Assembly (NCBI RefSeq): GCF_003105115.1
Contig: NZ_QETH01000026.1
Coordinates: forward strand, 1 to 55,338
DNA length: 55,338 bases
Direction: 5' to 3'
Origin: Flavobacterium sp. HTF
Lineage (GTDB): Bacteria; Bacteroidota; Bacteroidia; Flavobacteriales; Flavobacteriaceae
The first letter of the stretch is position 1. Every line of letters starts with the position of its first letter. The position numbers and the translations under genes are program-made. The notes beneath the pieces were generated by a model. It made no database searches. It saw only the letters and a list, made by a program, of their open reading frames with translations, and had not been told where the DNA came from. Positions 25,601 through 33,782 of the stretch are shown here, piece after piece.

Positions 25601-25808
25601 AAGGTTTCCAGTCTCCGGATGGCGTTTGTGGATTTGAGGTTTCAAAATAATTTATGTATTCAGAAAAATTATGTGCAAATAAAACCCAGTCAGTCAGTTC
25701 AAAATCATTAAGACGAATGTTTTCAGGTTGTAACGCGTTGAGATAGCGTTGCTTTTGGTCGCTGCCATTAGAAGTCAAAACACTCAATATTGTATTACAA
25801 TTACTCAT
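22632..25808 (-). CDS. Baseplate J-like protein, Afp11/Pvc11-like
   Basis: A 1058-aa protein. The C-terminal 300 residues hold the baseplate J signature: KSVTQPYSSFDYKPEESNE, YYKRISERLRHKNRAVTMWD, YEHIVLQKFPELYKVKCLN, and the PHYEEVTVDLKVKFKPGFD segment with following IKFLSPWA. The large N-terminal part is poorly conserved. Baseplate J proteins form the wedge that links the hub to the sheath and triggers contraction. It is preceded by gp25 (11-nt gap) and overlaps the Afp12-like gene, matching the core order of R-type pyocins, T6SS TssF and eCIS. Confidence 0.85.
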   Translation of the reverse strand: MSNCNTILSVLTSNGSDQKQRYLNALQPENIRLNDFELTDWVLFAHNFSEYINYFETSNPQTPSGDWKPFFDFFKWNGEKPSIENQLKLDRIKKELTDLIAENKKEYAITPHLTLFLTFLMLLENSKKRYNALTKRHLDFYYKQILHIDKLPATPDKVYLIFELAKNAVQEKIETKTGFDGGKDALGKPRNYHSDNELIANKTVVSSLKNIYNDIDTKKIVASPIANSYGGLGEAFPDKNNTQWWPFGYVEKTPVLPQLSDAALGFAVASPILSLAEGKRSIQMSFTFENDITTITPAMIIECLSLQVTTAKKWLEVAEISPSLTIKSGSTYTTSVTGKTMKITFLLDENADAVTAYDPKVYGDEFATNLPVAKFNLDLAKNDGYDFYKLLAQNKLENITINIDVQNIKSVILENDNGSINAAKPFFAFSPQPVAGSNFLIKYNEAFSKNWENINVDVLWKNTPADFVEHYKAYKTTALNTISVGAFKTSVLNSSNNFENAGGIVTANSYFQYQPAILSNNIWQNYGSAVTLFTAASPFKTTLNVVNSNYATEKNGQLKLTLTNSFLHSVYPKIYALALSTDDDNVVIPNQPYTPLAENLVFSYTASETTKFSKTGTETFEAIYSQNEAKLFHIHPFGYTEEHSYLKSVLDYAEDQNSYLFPTYCKGGELFIGLENVQELQQITLLFQVLEGSENPETPSFTGKQKIEWSVLGNNEWRILNHSDILLNETDNLLQSGILKFSLPKEATQNNTRLPKNYIWLKAKMHKKFDVVCKITGIHSQAVLSTFQDNANDLAHLKTGLPAGTISKLLQRLSNVKSVTQPYSSFDYKPEESNEDYYKRISERLRHKNRAVTMWDYEHIVLQKFPELYKVKCLNHTCDCSYQSPGNVTLVVIPDTVNKNVFDIFQPRVSTATLNKVKKHIDQLNSMHVTTYVINPHYEEVTVDLKVKFKPGFDENFYIQQLNADIIKFLSPWALDKNVPIKFGVTIHSSVLINYIEKLGYVDYLQDVTLKKDGALAEKTAVPSNPKSILVSAKNHVISTNVTQCTVKTIEPQEECQL

Positions 25809-25819
25809 CTTTTAATAAT

Positions 25820-26230
25820 TTATAAATTGGTTCCTTCTTGTTGGTAAAATGGATAAACCATATTTATTCTCGAATTGGTGGCACGTACTTTAAAATCAAT
25901 CAGTACTAATAATTCGCCGCTCAAATCGTCTCCTTTTGTAATGTCAATTTTTTCAACGTCAATTCTGGGTTCGTGATACAGAATAGCCGTTTTAATCAAT
26001 TCAGAAACAAACGTTTTTAAAGTTCTGTTCAATGGATTAAACAAGAGTTCGTCCATATTACAGCCGTATTTGGGCTGCATAATACGCTCGCCAATTTTAG
26101 TCGAAAGCAAAATCTCCAGACTGCTTTTAATGTCGCTTTCATCCTTAAGCATTGTCACCTCTTTTGTGTTTGCTTTAAACTCAGGAGGAAAACTCCATCC
26201 TATACCTAAAAAATCTTGTTCTGTTTCCAT
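25820..26230 (-). CDS. GpW/gp25-family baseplate protein, Afp9-like
   Basis: A 136-aa protein with the gp25 fold signature: FLGIGWSFPPEF, a DIKSSLEILLSTKIGERIMQ helix and PKYGCNMDELLFNPLN. This is the small wedge protein homologous to T4 gp25, TssE and Afp9. It lies 2 nt after the PAAR gene and before baseplate J, all in one transcript. Confidence 0.92.
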   Translation of the reverse strand: METEQDFLGIGWSFPPEFKANTKEVTMLKDESDIKSSLEILLSTKIGERIMQPKYGCNMDELLFNPLNRTLKTFVSELIKTAILYHEPRIDVEKIDITKGDDLSGELLVLIDFKVRATNSRINMVYPFYQQEGTNL

Positions 26231-26232
26231 AA

Positions 26233-26523
26233 CTAACCAATTAATACAGTTGGTAATCCGGCTACTATTGTACCGCCGTGTGCGGTTGAATCGCCCATGC
26301 GTGCGGCAGGTTTGCCTCCAATTAAAACCGTTGATGAACCTGCAATAATGCTGTCAGGCGGACCTGTGCATGTGGCCATATCGCCTACGCATGCAGCGGG
26401 CATTCCGCCAATTAAAACAGTTGGTGCGCCCGCGGGTAAAATTGGGCCGCCCACATGCGGAACCGTTCCGGTAACCATTGGACAAACGTGCATATCGGTA
26501 ATTCTGGCGGCTGGTGCTCCCAT
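26233..26523 (-). CDS. PAAR-domain spike tip protein, Afp10-like
   Basis: A 96-aa protein made only of PAAR repeats: MGAPAARITDMHVCP, GAPTVLIGGMPAACVGDMAT, then STVLIGGKPAARMGDSTAHG and LPTVLIG. The His and Cys residues (HVCP, DMATC, STAHG) fit the zinc site at the apex of the cone. It caps the VgrG-like spike and pierces the target membrane. It carries no extension domain, so it is not itself an effector. It starts 4 nt after the spike gene. Confidence 0.95.
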   Translation of the reverse strand: MGAPAARITDMHVCPMVTGTVPHVGGPILPAGAPTVLIGGMPAACVGDMATCTGPPDSIIAGSSTVLIGGKPAARMGDSTAHGGTIVAGLPTVLIG

Positions 26524-26527
26524 AATT

Positions 26528-28273
26528 TTAATTTATTTGTACAATACTTCCTTTTAAGACGGCTGTGGCTCCGGAGGACATTTCTACGCCCGCACTTCCT
26601 TCTGCCTTAAATTGCGCACTGGCATTTATCGAAACATTTGTCCCTTCGATTTTTACATCTCCGGTGGCTTTGAATTCAATATTTCCGGCACTTTCCATTT
26701 TTATTCCGTTGCTGTCGATTGTGATTACATTCGAGTTTTCATCTTCAATTTTGATGATACCCTGATCTTCATCGAGTGTTATTTTTTTTCCGGCTGGAGT
26801 TACAATTGCGATTGATTTTTTTTCATCATCAAACAAAACTTTCATTTCGCTTCGGGTTACAATACCTTTTTGATGATTGTCATCAGAAGCCGTAATTGGA
26901 GCCGGTTTTCCGCTGCTGTGAAGCATTCCTAAAACAATGGCGTTATTTGGATCTTCATTGATGAAGCCGATAATTACTTCGTCTTCAATTTCTGGTCTGA
27001 AAAAAACACCTCTTTTGTCTCCCGCATCAGGCGAAGCTACGCGGCACCAAATGCCTTGTTCGTCATTATTGATAATGGGGATTTTTACTAAAATTCGGTC
27101 TTCGCCGTTTGGATCTTCTTCGAGCTGCGTAACGATTCCCACATGAAGCCCTTTTATCGCGGGAATAATTCCAGAGCCAGTTGGTGTATGAATGTCAAAT
27201 GTTTCAGAAAACCATTCGGGATTTAATCCAAATTGCGCATCAATCGTCCAGTTTCCTTCGGCCAATTCGTGAAAAACGCCTGTGATATAGGCATTTCCAT
27301 TAAATCGGTCGCCTACGCCTTCGAGCTTAATTATGGTATTTGGTTTTACTGCCGGAATACCTTGAAATTTGACTCTTCCGCGAATTTTGGATAATTGCTG
27401 AAACAGTAATTTAGAATCGGCCCAATCCTGAAGCTCTACTTCGGTAATAGTTCCGCCGTGACGTAATTCAAGATTTTCATGATCGATAATTTTTGACAAA
27501 TCAGAAACAGAAAGATTACCGTTCAGGCTTACGGCCGGATCGCTGGCTTCAATTTCTACTACTTCCTGATCAGTGTAATTCCAACTGTACGAAGACACTT
27601 TTGCAAATTGATTACGGGCATCAATTTCGGCATCAAAATCAAGTAAAGAGGAACCAAAAGTAACCGTTTCAACAGGCGAGGAGCCAACATTGGGTTTGCT
27701 GATAGTGATTTTTCCATTCTCCACAAAACAAAGTTTTCCGCTGGCCTGTGCTCTTGAAACTATAAAATCCCAATCAGACGTATTATACTGAACCAGTTCT
27801 TTGTGGGTGAAATTGGTCGCTTCGACATCTTTATCCAATCCGTATGCAGCAATAATTTCTTCAAATGCTTCACTGTCTTTTACATCATAAAAATATTTGC
27901 TCTTTCTGCCAATGGTCAGTTTTACTGCTTCGTCTTTACATTCGATAATCAGTAAAGAAGCGCTGCTTTTTATTTTGATCGAATGCTTGATGATAATTCC
28001 TTTGTAAATGGTTGCTTCATCGTTGTGATAGCCCGCACTTATTTCAATTTTTTTCCCCGGAATCAATAAATCTTCATTACTCAGTTTAAAATCTCTTTCA
28101 GAAGCTTCACCATCTACCAGAACAATTTGAGCCATAGGAATCCTGTTGACTTCATTTTGTACCACAACACTTTTTACCTGATAGGTTTTAGATAATTCTG
28201 TTCCTTCAATTAAAATTTTAAGTGTTACTAAATCGGCACTTTTACTGGTTTGTATGACTCCGCTGTTGTTCAT
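26528..28273 (-). CDS. VgrG-like spike protein, Afp8-like
   Basis: A 581-aa protein with a phage GPD/gp27-like hub (about residues 10-360), a gp5-type OB-fold (GLHVGIVTQLEEDPNGEDR, VASPDAGDKRGVFFRPE, EVIIGFINEDPNNAIVLGML) and a C-terminal beta-prism of short VxI-type repeats (SAGNIEFKATGDVKIEGTNV). It forms the trimeric spike under the tube. No toxin domain follows the prism. Its start overlaps the stop of the LysM gene, and it precedes the PAAR gene, as expected. Confidence 0.93.
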   Translation of the reverse strand: MNNSGVIQTSKSADLVTLKILIEGTELSKTYQVKSVVVQNEVNRIPMAQIVLVDGEASERDFKLSNEDLLIPGKKIEISAGYHNDEATIYKGIIIKHSIKIKSSASLLIIECKDEAVKLTIGRKSKYFYDVKDSEAFEEIIAAYGLDKDVEATNFTHKELVQYNTSDWDFIVSRAQASGKLCFVENGKITISKPNVGSSPVETVTFGSSLLDFDAEIDARNQFAKVSSYSWNYTDQEVVEIEASDPAVSLNGNLSVSDLSKIIDHENLELRHGGTITEVELQDWADSKLLFQQLSKIRGRVKFQGIPAVKPNTIIKLEGVGDRFNGNAYITGVFHELAEGNWTIDAQFGLNPEWFSETFDIHTPTGSGIIPAIKGLHVGIVTQLEEDPNGEDRILVKIPIINNDEQGIWCRVASPDAGDKRGVFFRPEIEDEVIIGFINEDPNNAIVLGMLHSSGKPAPITASDDNHQKGIVTRSEMKVLFDDEKKSIAIVTPAGKKITLDEDQGIIKIEDENSNVITIDSNGIKMESAGNIEFKATGDVKIEGTNVSINASAQFKAEGSAGVEMSSGATAVLKGSIVQIN

Positions 28274-28956
28274 CAGGATTGTTTTTGTAAGGGTGGAAAA
28301 AATAGTTTTTGTCCCGTTTTTAATTTTCTGAAATTCACAATGTTATTGACTCTGGCCACTTCCAGATAATACTTAGAATCGCCGTAAATGTGATACGACA
28401 TTAAGGGCAGTGTATCGCCTTCCTTAACGGTTCTGTAATGTGTTAAATCGGGCGATTTGTTATTTTCTTTTGCTGCTCTTAAATTGTCTTCAACAAAACC
28501 CTGAAATTTTGCTTTTGCCACTGCTCTTATCGGAGTTCCGTCTGGTTTAAAGAGTTTGAATTCTACATCCATTTCGGTCAAAGCACCTTTAAAGAGCAAT
28601 GTTCCCCAGGAAATGATGAGGTAATTGGGCTTGTGTTCGTCTCCATTGTAATCCAAAATAACTTTTTTGAATTTCTCAATGTCATCGATAATGCCATCGT
28701 CTGAACCTGCAAAGCCGTTAATTACTCCTGATCGGTCAAAAACAAAATCAAGCTCCAGGTTTTCAGGTAATTTTTTATTAAACCTTGGAGAAACGGTACT
28801 CGTTCCCGATGCCTGCGTTTCATCTGTTTCAATTTTATAGTGATAGGTATATTTCTCCGGATTTATAAGCGTAGAAAATTTACCATCAGCAATCTTGTTG
28901 TTGAATTCCGGGTCACTATAGGCAGTAACTTTTAGTTTTTCTAATTCTCCAGGCAT
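28273..28956 (-). CDS. LysM-containing baseplate hub protein, Afp7-like
   Basis: A 227-aa protein. The N-terminal two thirds resemble the tube-initiator/gp53-like part of Afp7 (FSTLINPEKYTYHYKIE, LELDFVFDRSGVI). The C-terminus is a LysM-like motif (residues about 170-223: YRTVKEGDTLPLMSYHIYGD, KYYLEVARVNNIVNFRKLKT). In phage and eCIS particles this protein joins the spike hub to the tube. It has no signal peptide, so LysM is structural here. Its start lies 2 nt after the small DUF5908-like gene. Confidence 0.88.
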   Translation of the reverse strand: MPGELEKLKVTAYSDPEFNNKIADGKFSTLINPEKYTYHYKIETDETQASGTSTVSPRFNKKLPENLELDFVFDRSGVINGFAGSDDGIIDDIEKFKKVILDYNGDEHKPNYLIISWGTLLFKGALTEMDVEFKLFKPDGTPIRAVAKAKFQGFVEDNLRAAKENNKSPDLTHYRTVKEGDTLPLMSYHIYGDSKYYLEVARVNNIVNFRKLKTGQKLFFPPLQKQS

Positions 28957-28958
28957 GA

Positions 28959-29117
28959 CTAGCGTTCTTTTTTACGTTCGATGATTTTCATTACTTGCTC
29001 TACACATTCCGCTACCGGATCTTCATCCTTGCTTTTTGCAGTACTTTTAGAAGCCGGTGGCTTTGATCCTTCGTTCACGTTTATTTTAATGTGAAGCTCT
29101 TTTATTTCTATGGGCAT
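28959..29117 (-). CDS. Small DUF5908-like eCIS protein, 52 aa (Afp6 position)
   Basis: A short gene that fills the gap between the second tube gene and the LysM gene. The protein starts MPIEIKELHIKINVNEG, has a Lys/Ser/Pro-rich middle and ends in a charged helix (VAECVEQVMKIIERKKER). The MPIEI-(K/R)-EL start is the signature I know from DUF5908 proteins of eCIS loci. Two nucleotides separate it from each neighbouring gene (stop TAG 28961-28959). Its role is unknown. By position it matches Afp6. Confidence 0.82.
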   Translation of the reverse strand: MPIEIKELHIKINVNEGSKPPASKSTAKSKDEDPVAECVEQVMKIIERKKER

Positions 29118-29119
29118 GA

Positions 29120-29566
29120 CTAACTTTTAATTAAGGTGAAATAATTGTAGGTCAGCTCTACGTTTTCAATAACGAGCTTACTTTCTTCGGCATTAAAATC
29201 TTCAACTGCCCATTTTACAGGGTAGGCGTGAACCACGTTCCAGGAAACCAAAGGCTGATGCTGCTGATTGAGCAGTTTAACAGTCAGGTTTACAGGTTTG
29301 AAAGAAAAGTTTTCGATCGCATCCCGGCACCAGTTAATCACAACAGAATCAATCAGGATTCCTCTTTTTAAAGTCAGGTTTGGATATTTTGTCTTTACCG
29401 GAAGTTTGTGCTTGAATCTGTTTTCTCCACCTTCGGCAATTTCTTCGGTTTCGATGTCAACAGACAAACCGGAAACCGATTGAAACTGATGGTCTTTTTC
29501 TTTCGAGCCAAGACCTTCAAATTCAACTAAAAAATGAAAACCGACAGGTGGGTAATAGTTAGCCAT
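29120..29566 (-). CDS. Tail tube protein, gp19 family (Afp5-like)
   Basis: A 148-aa tube protein: YYPPVGFHFLVEFEGL start, QSVSGLSVDIETEEIAEGG, RFKHKLPVKTKYPNLTLKRG, then VVNWCRDAIENF-type helix and a C-terminal strand VELTYNYFTLI. It is a paralogue of the preceding 142-aa tube protein. By its place next to DUF5908 and LysM it is likely the tube-initiating ring (Afp5), contacting the baseplate. Confidence 0.92.
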   Translation of the reverse strand: MANYYPPVGFHFLVEFEGLGSKEKDHQFQSVSGLSVDIETEEIAEGGENRFKHKLPVKTKYPNLTLKRGILIDSVVINWCRDAIENFSFKPVNLTVKLLNQQHQPLVSWNVVHAYPVKWAVEDFNAEESKLVIENVELTYNYFTLIKS

Positions 29567-29568
29567 GA

Positions 29569-29997
29569 CTAGTCATTTTGAATAGATAAACCTTCGTGAA
29601 CCAGTTCCATAGATTCGATCGCAACTTCATTTCCATCGGCTTTTAAATCAGTCGATTGAATTTTGGTAGGCCATGCATTTTTTACTTTCCAGGTAATCAC
29701 AGGTTCGTGATCCTCGTTGAGTAATTTGATGGTAATGTCCCTTCTTTCTATGGTGTTTAGTTTTACTGTATTCCACCAGGTGTAATACTCATTATCGCTT
29801 GCAAACGTTCCTCTTTTTAATGTGATGTTAGAGAATTTCTGCATGCCTGGCATTTTGATCTTGCTGTATTCGGGACTTGCTCCCTGACGGTATTCAATGA
29901 CTTCAGTTTCTACATCTAATCCGGAAACTTCTGTAAACCCTATTTTTGTTCCTTTCCAGTCAACTGAAAAATGGAACTTTGGTAGTGGATAACTCAT
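29569..29997 (-). CDS. Tail tube protein, gp19 family (Afp1-like, main tube)
   Basis: A 142-aa protein with the Hcp/gp19 tube pattern: YPLPKFHFSVDWKGTKIGF, EVSGLDVETEVIEYRQGAS, KMPGMQKFSNITLKRGTF, ESMELVHEGLSIQND end. It directly follows the sheath gene, so it is the probable main inner-tube subunit. The tube would hold cargo in its lumen. It shares family signatures with the next gene, showing duplication. Confidence 0.92.
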   Translation of the reverse strand: MSYPLPKFHFSVDWKGTKIGFTEVSGLDVETEVIEYRQGASPEYSKIKMPGMQKFSNITLKRGTFASDNEYYTWWNTVKLNTIERRDITIKLLNEDHEPVITWKVKNAWPTKIQSTDLKADGNEVAIESMELVHEGLSIQND

Positions 29998-30027
29998 GAT
30001 CTATATTTTTTTATGTTGATATATTAA

Positions 30028-32130
30028 TTAAGATTCCTGCATTTTGTGAGAGAAACGTAAAATGATAAATTCTGCCGGACGAACGACTGCCATTCCGATT
30101 TCGATAATCATATTGCCGTCTAAAATATCTATAGCCGACATGGTTTGTCCAAGTCCGACTCTAACATAAAATGCCTGTTCTGGTTTTGCCCCGGCCAGTG
30201 CTCCGGCTCTCCATTGCAGAATGAGGAAATTCTCAATCATCGCTCTTACTCTTATCCAGGTATTGGCATCGTTAGGTTCAAAAACAAACTGCTCTGTCGC
30301 TTTTTTAATAGATTCTTCGGCCATATTAAAGAAGCGGCGAACCGGAATGTAACGCCATTCGCTATCGTTACCAGCTAAGGTTCTTGACCCCCAAACCAAG
30401 GTTCCTTTGCCGGTAAAACTTCTGATAGCATTTATGGATTTACCTGCTGTAGTATCAACATTTAAGTTATCCTGATCGCCGTTTGTTATTTTCAGAGATG
30501 GTTTGATGACATAGTTTAAGCCTACGTTAGCCGGTGCTTTCCATACGCCGCGGTCACTGTCTACTCTCGCATAGACTCCAGCCAATGCCGAACTGGGCGG
30601 TAATGTAACAGGAAGACCTGCGATTTCAGACTTAATGATATTGTATGATGCATTTTCTAAAGGTTCAATATCAGCCAGAAATCTGCCGTTCATTGCGCCA
30701 TTATTCACATCTACTCCGGAAACATTTACAGTTGAGACTGCTGCGATTATGGCACCAACTTGCGCAGACATATTTAAAAATACATCGGGAGTGATGGCAA
30801 GCGTATTATCAGGTAATCCTAAAACAGGAGTATAGTTTAATAGTTTTTTGACTTCGGTAATAATGTTTGTCGCATTTGTTTTTACTAAGCTTAATACTTT
30901 TGCATTAGTATCGGCGTTTTTGATTTTTGCAGTAAGATCGATGATATTTTTTAAGACACTTTCAATTTTATTGGCCCCTTCAAACCCGCCTGTAAAAGCG
31001 GCAAGTGCTACAATGATGTTATCATCTGCCGTAGATAATTCTTCTACAGATGCAATAGCTGAGTTGGCTGCATTTTTAACCTTTTTCTTGATTTCAACCA
31101 AATTATTTAGCTGCACAATCAGGGCGTCCAATAAAGTTGTGAAAGCAGGAATTGTTTTTGCTACTGTAAAATCAGGATTGTTATTATTATAGCCTGCAGG
31201 GTCCTGGGTATATTTTAAAATAGATGGAATGGCACCCACTATGTTATCATTTGTTGCATCGGCATCGGCAGAATCACTTATAGTTCTTAAAGCTGATATA
31301 ATTGGAGTTAGCGCATTACTGGCATCATTAAGTTCTCCAAGAGCTATTGGCACAGCATCTTTTTTATATGAGATATGATTAATTAAGATGGAGTTTTCAT
31401 CATATTTATAATCCAGAATAGTTTTTAAATAAGGAAAATATACCGCTCCATATTTTAAATAATCTTTTTCCTGATTTAGTTTAAGTCTGATTTCATCTAT
31501 TGGTGAAACAAGATCAGTATCGTCATTTTCATATTCTACATCCCGATAGGTGTCTATAATGGCGAATCGGTCCTGCATATCATGACACTGTGTTAACGCA
31601 CTTTTGTATAATTCATAGAAGTCATTGTCACTGGCTAATCCTGTAGCATCCGGAAACAGGATAAGTGTAGGCTCATCTTCACTTCTTAATAAATCAAGGC
31701 CATCCTTTAAATCTGAAAAAGAGATCAGGTTTAGATTGCTGTTTTCGTCTTCATAAGTGTTTACGGAAACAATATAACATGGTCCGCCGCCATTTGCAAA
31801 GTACATTTGTAATGCATAATACATCAAAAAAGTGCTGGGAGAACTGGGCTGGTTTACTACAATATCTCGTTGTAATTTGCCGCCAATTTCTACATCGGTT
31901 ATATTTACGGATATAGTCTTTTCGGGATAGGCTGAACCAAAATAGTTTTCATAATCAAGTAAAGAGGTGATTCTTGTCGGATCATTAATTAAATCACCTG
32001 CAGTTTTCTTTGTTGCTTTTTCGGTATAGCCAATAAAAGCGGGAATCGCTGTTTCTACCTGGGCAACAGAAGGAGGAAACTTTACGATTTCCTCAATATA
32101 TACTCCAGGCGTTTTGTAATTTGTTGCCAT
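30028..32130 (-). CDS. Contractile tail sheath protein with a large helical insertion
   Basis: A 700-aa sheath subunit. The N-terminus (YKTPGVYIEEIVKFPPSVAQ, then VETAIPAFIGYTEKA) and the C-terminus (GVYARVDSDRGVWKAPANVG, KGTLVWGSRTLAGNDSEWRY, PVRRFFNMAEESIKKATEQF) are those of the phage/T6SS/eCIS sheath family. Between the conserved YFPYLKT strand (about residue 230) and PPSSALAGVYARVD (about 505) sits a long Ala/Asn/Thr-rich, mostly helical insertion of about 240 residues. Sheaths usually have a much shorter link here. The insertion should lie on the outer surface. This is the only sheath gene, whereas Afp has three. Confidence 0.93.
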   Translation of the reverse strand: MATNYKTPGVYIEEIVKFPPSVAQVETAIPAFIGYTEKATKKTAGDLINDPTRITSLLDYENYFGSAYPEKTISVNITDVEIGGKLQRDIVVNQPSSPSTFLMYYALQMYFANGGGPCYIVSVNTYEDENSNLNLISFSDLKDGLDLLRSEDEPTLILFPDATGLASDNDFYELYKSALTQCHDMQDRFAIIDTYRDVEYENDDTDLVSPIDEIRLKLNQEKDYLKYGAVYFPYLKTILDYKYDENSILINHISYKKDAVPIALGELNDASNALTPIISALRTISDSADADATNDNIVGAIPSILKYTQDPAGYNNNNPDFTVAKTIPAFTTLLDALIVQLNNLVEIKKKVKNAANSAIASVEELSTADDNIIVALAAFTGGFEGANKIESVLKNIIDLTAKIKNADTNAKVLSLVKTNATNIITEVKKLLNYTPVLGLPDNTLAITPDVFLNMSAQVGAIIAAVSTVNVSGVDVNNGAMNGRFLADIEPLENASYNIIKSEIAGLPVTLPPSSALAGVYARVDSDRGVWKAPANVGLNYVIKPSLKITNGDQDNLNVDTTAGKSINAIRSFTGKGTLVWGSRTLAGNDSEWRYIPVRRFFNMAEESIKKATEQFVFEPNDANTWIRVRAMIENFLILQWRAGALAGAKPEQAFYVRVGLGQTMSAIDILDGNMIIEIGMAVVRPAEFIILRFSHKMQES

Positions 32131-32151
32131 AATTGATTGTTTTTTAATTAT

Positions 32152-32994
32152 TTAAATAAATATTTCAGAATAGTAGTCACTACTGATTTTTGTTATTGAT
32201 TTCACCGATGGATTTGGATATTGACTGTCTGGTGGCTGTGCAGGCGTAAAATCGGTAAGTGGGTCAATTTCAACAAAACCAGAGCGTGTGAGTGGTTTTG
32301 CTGTGTTGGTTTTAATTTCGGTTCCTGCTTTCCGGTTAATATATTTCCAAAGTGTCTTTCGATTGTCAAAATGAATTTTAAAATTCGGGCTTATTATTTC
32401 GCCCAAATTGGTCACAATGTTTCCGGCACTATTATCGCCCTGAAGATTTAGAGAAATAAGCCCAAATACATTTTGTTTTTCTGATGATTGAAGTGTCGAA
32501 ATTGAATTGGCAGTGGTTTCTTCGGATACTAAAAAATCATCTGAAATTAATTTGTTGTCATTTATTTTTGGAAGATATTCAAATGAAACCGGTTCAGTTA
32601 ACGGTCTGACGTTGCTAAAAAGAAAAACCTGATTAAGGGCAAAGTCGAGAGCGGTATAATTTTCAAATTGATAATCCTTGATTTTGATCAGAAATTTTAA
32701 GTTTAAATCAACTGGAATTTTTATAAAAGGTTCAGTTTCATTTGTTTCTTTCACTTTAATGTATATTCTAAAACCCGTTTTGGTTTTTTTGAATACCATT
32801 TTGTAATTTTTGAGCTCATTATAGGTTTCCAAAGTTGGCGTTATAGCTGTAAAGGCATCGGTATTAAAATGTTGCAGCATTTTTTCTTTATCGGCAGCTG
32901 ACATATCTGCAAAAGTTTCTTCGGCATTATTCAAAAAATAATTATGAAGAAGCGTTACTTCAAATAGCAATCCGTATGTGATAGAAAAACTCAT
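32152..32994 (-). CDS. Uncharacterised eCIS protein, 280 aa, between cap and sheath genes
   Basis: I have no family name for it. The protein is soluble, starts MSFSITYGLLFEVTLLHNYF, and has mixed beta content with an ENYTALDFALNQVFLFSN segment and a C-terminal proline-rich piece ending KISSDYYSEIFI. Its start overlaps the stop of the DUF4255 gene by 4 nt, and it precedes the sheath gene by about 21 nt. That position suggests a cap-adaptor or tube/sheath end protein working with the Afp16-like cap. This is inference. Confidence 0.6.
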   Translation of the reverse strand: MSFSITYGLLFEVTLLHNYFLNNAEETFADMSAADKEKMLQHFNTDAFTAITPTLETYNELKNYKMVFKKTKTGFRIYIKVKETNETEPFIKIPVDLNLKFLIKIKDYQFENYTALDFALNQVFLFSNVRPLTEPVSFEYLPKINDNKLISDDFLVSEETTANSISTLQSSEKQNVFGLISLNLQGDNSAGNIVTNLGEIISPNFKIHFDNRKTLWKYINRKAGTEIKTNTAKPLTRSGFVEIDPLTDFTPAQPPDSQYPNPSVKSITKISSDYYSEIFI

Positions 32995-33593
32995 GACTGC
33001 TCTTTTGTTTTGGTTACACCTTTAACTTTGCTGATTAGTTGTCCTTCTGCCTGAGCAATATTGCGCTCAATTTGTATCATGCTCACTTTGTATAAAGCTG
33101 ATGGAAGCTGCTTGCCGCCCAATGTTCCCCAGATATAATTCAACTCTTCAAAAGTGGGAGTGTAGAGTTCCACTGTGAATCTAAAATTGTCAACATTGCT
33201 CATGGCAATATTGTTTCGGTTATAAATAGTATTGGCCTGGGTAAAAAGTCTTTTCCCCTGAAAAAATTCAATGATTTTTGAAATATCCTTAAGTGAATTG
33301 ACATAATTATCTCTGTTGGCGCTAAAAAGGATATACAGGTTTAAATTGACGATGCTGTTTTTGTAAATTGTTTTAGCATTTTCAATAGTATGATTGGGAA
33401 AGTTTTTTAAAGTAGCTTCTTCATCTAAATTGATTACCGTAAGTGCCACAGCATTTTTTAACGCGTCGCCTATATCTTCATTTTGGGATTCTAAAAAAGC
33501 AATATTTTCAGGGACAACAGATTTGTCCAGCCCAATTTCGTCGAGATAGTTATTTACTTGTTCTGCAATTATTTGAATAACTTCAAAAATCAT
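32991..33593 (-). CDS. DUF4255 tube-terminator/cap protein, Afp16/Pvc16-like
   Basis: A 200-aa protein with the DUF4255 pattern: N-terminal helix IFEVIQIIAEQVNNYLDEIG, AVALTVINLDEEATLK strand, NLYILFSANRDNYVNSLKDI, IIEFFQGKRLFT and a late ELNYIWGTLGGKQLPSALYK. Afp16 homologues end the tube and sheath at the distal tip and hold the extended state. It is the first gene of the minus-strand operon. The next gene overlaps it by 4 nt. Confidence 0.9.
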   Translation of the reverse strand: MIFEVIQIIAEQVNNYLDEIGLDKSVVPENIAFLESQNEDIGDALKNAVALTVINLDEEATLKNFPNHTIENAKTIYKNSIVNLNLYILFSANRDNYVNSLKDISKIIEFFQGKRLFTQANTIYNRNNIAMSNVDNFRFTVELYTPTFEELNYIWGTLGGKQLPSALYKVSMIQIERNIAQAEGQLISKVKGVTKTKEQS

Positions 33594-33680
33594 CTTATAA
33601 TAAGTTTTTAAGGTCCTGCATTAATAAAATTCTGAGATTAGCAGTCATAAACGAGATTGTCATGACCAAAAGGAATAGAT

Positions 33681-33693
33681 TCTACGGCGTAGA
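33681..33693. promoter_or_regulatory. Palindrome TCTACGGCGTAGA upstream of the eCIS operon
   Basis: A perfect 6-bp-arm inverted repeat around a central G, 88 nt upstream of the first eCIS start codon. It is more GC-rich than its surroundings. It could be an operator; the protein is unknown. Confidence 0.35.
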
Positions 33694-33782
33694 TTAAAAA
33701 AAGAAGAACTTTTCTACTTAAGCTTAAAGTAAAAATGAAGGCTTCTTTACTGGTGCAAGGTAGATAAACCTAAGGCTATAAT

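Noticed and set aside
5164..33593. Prophage or T6SS as the identity of the contractile locus
   Set aside because: There are no capsid, terminase, portal or integrase genes, and no TssJLM membrane complex. AAA ATPase, DUF4255, DUF5908 and DUF4157 genes indicate eCIS.
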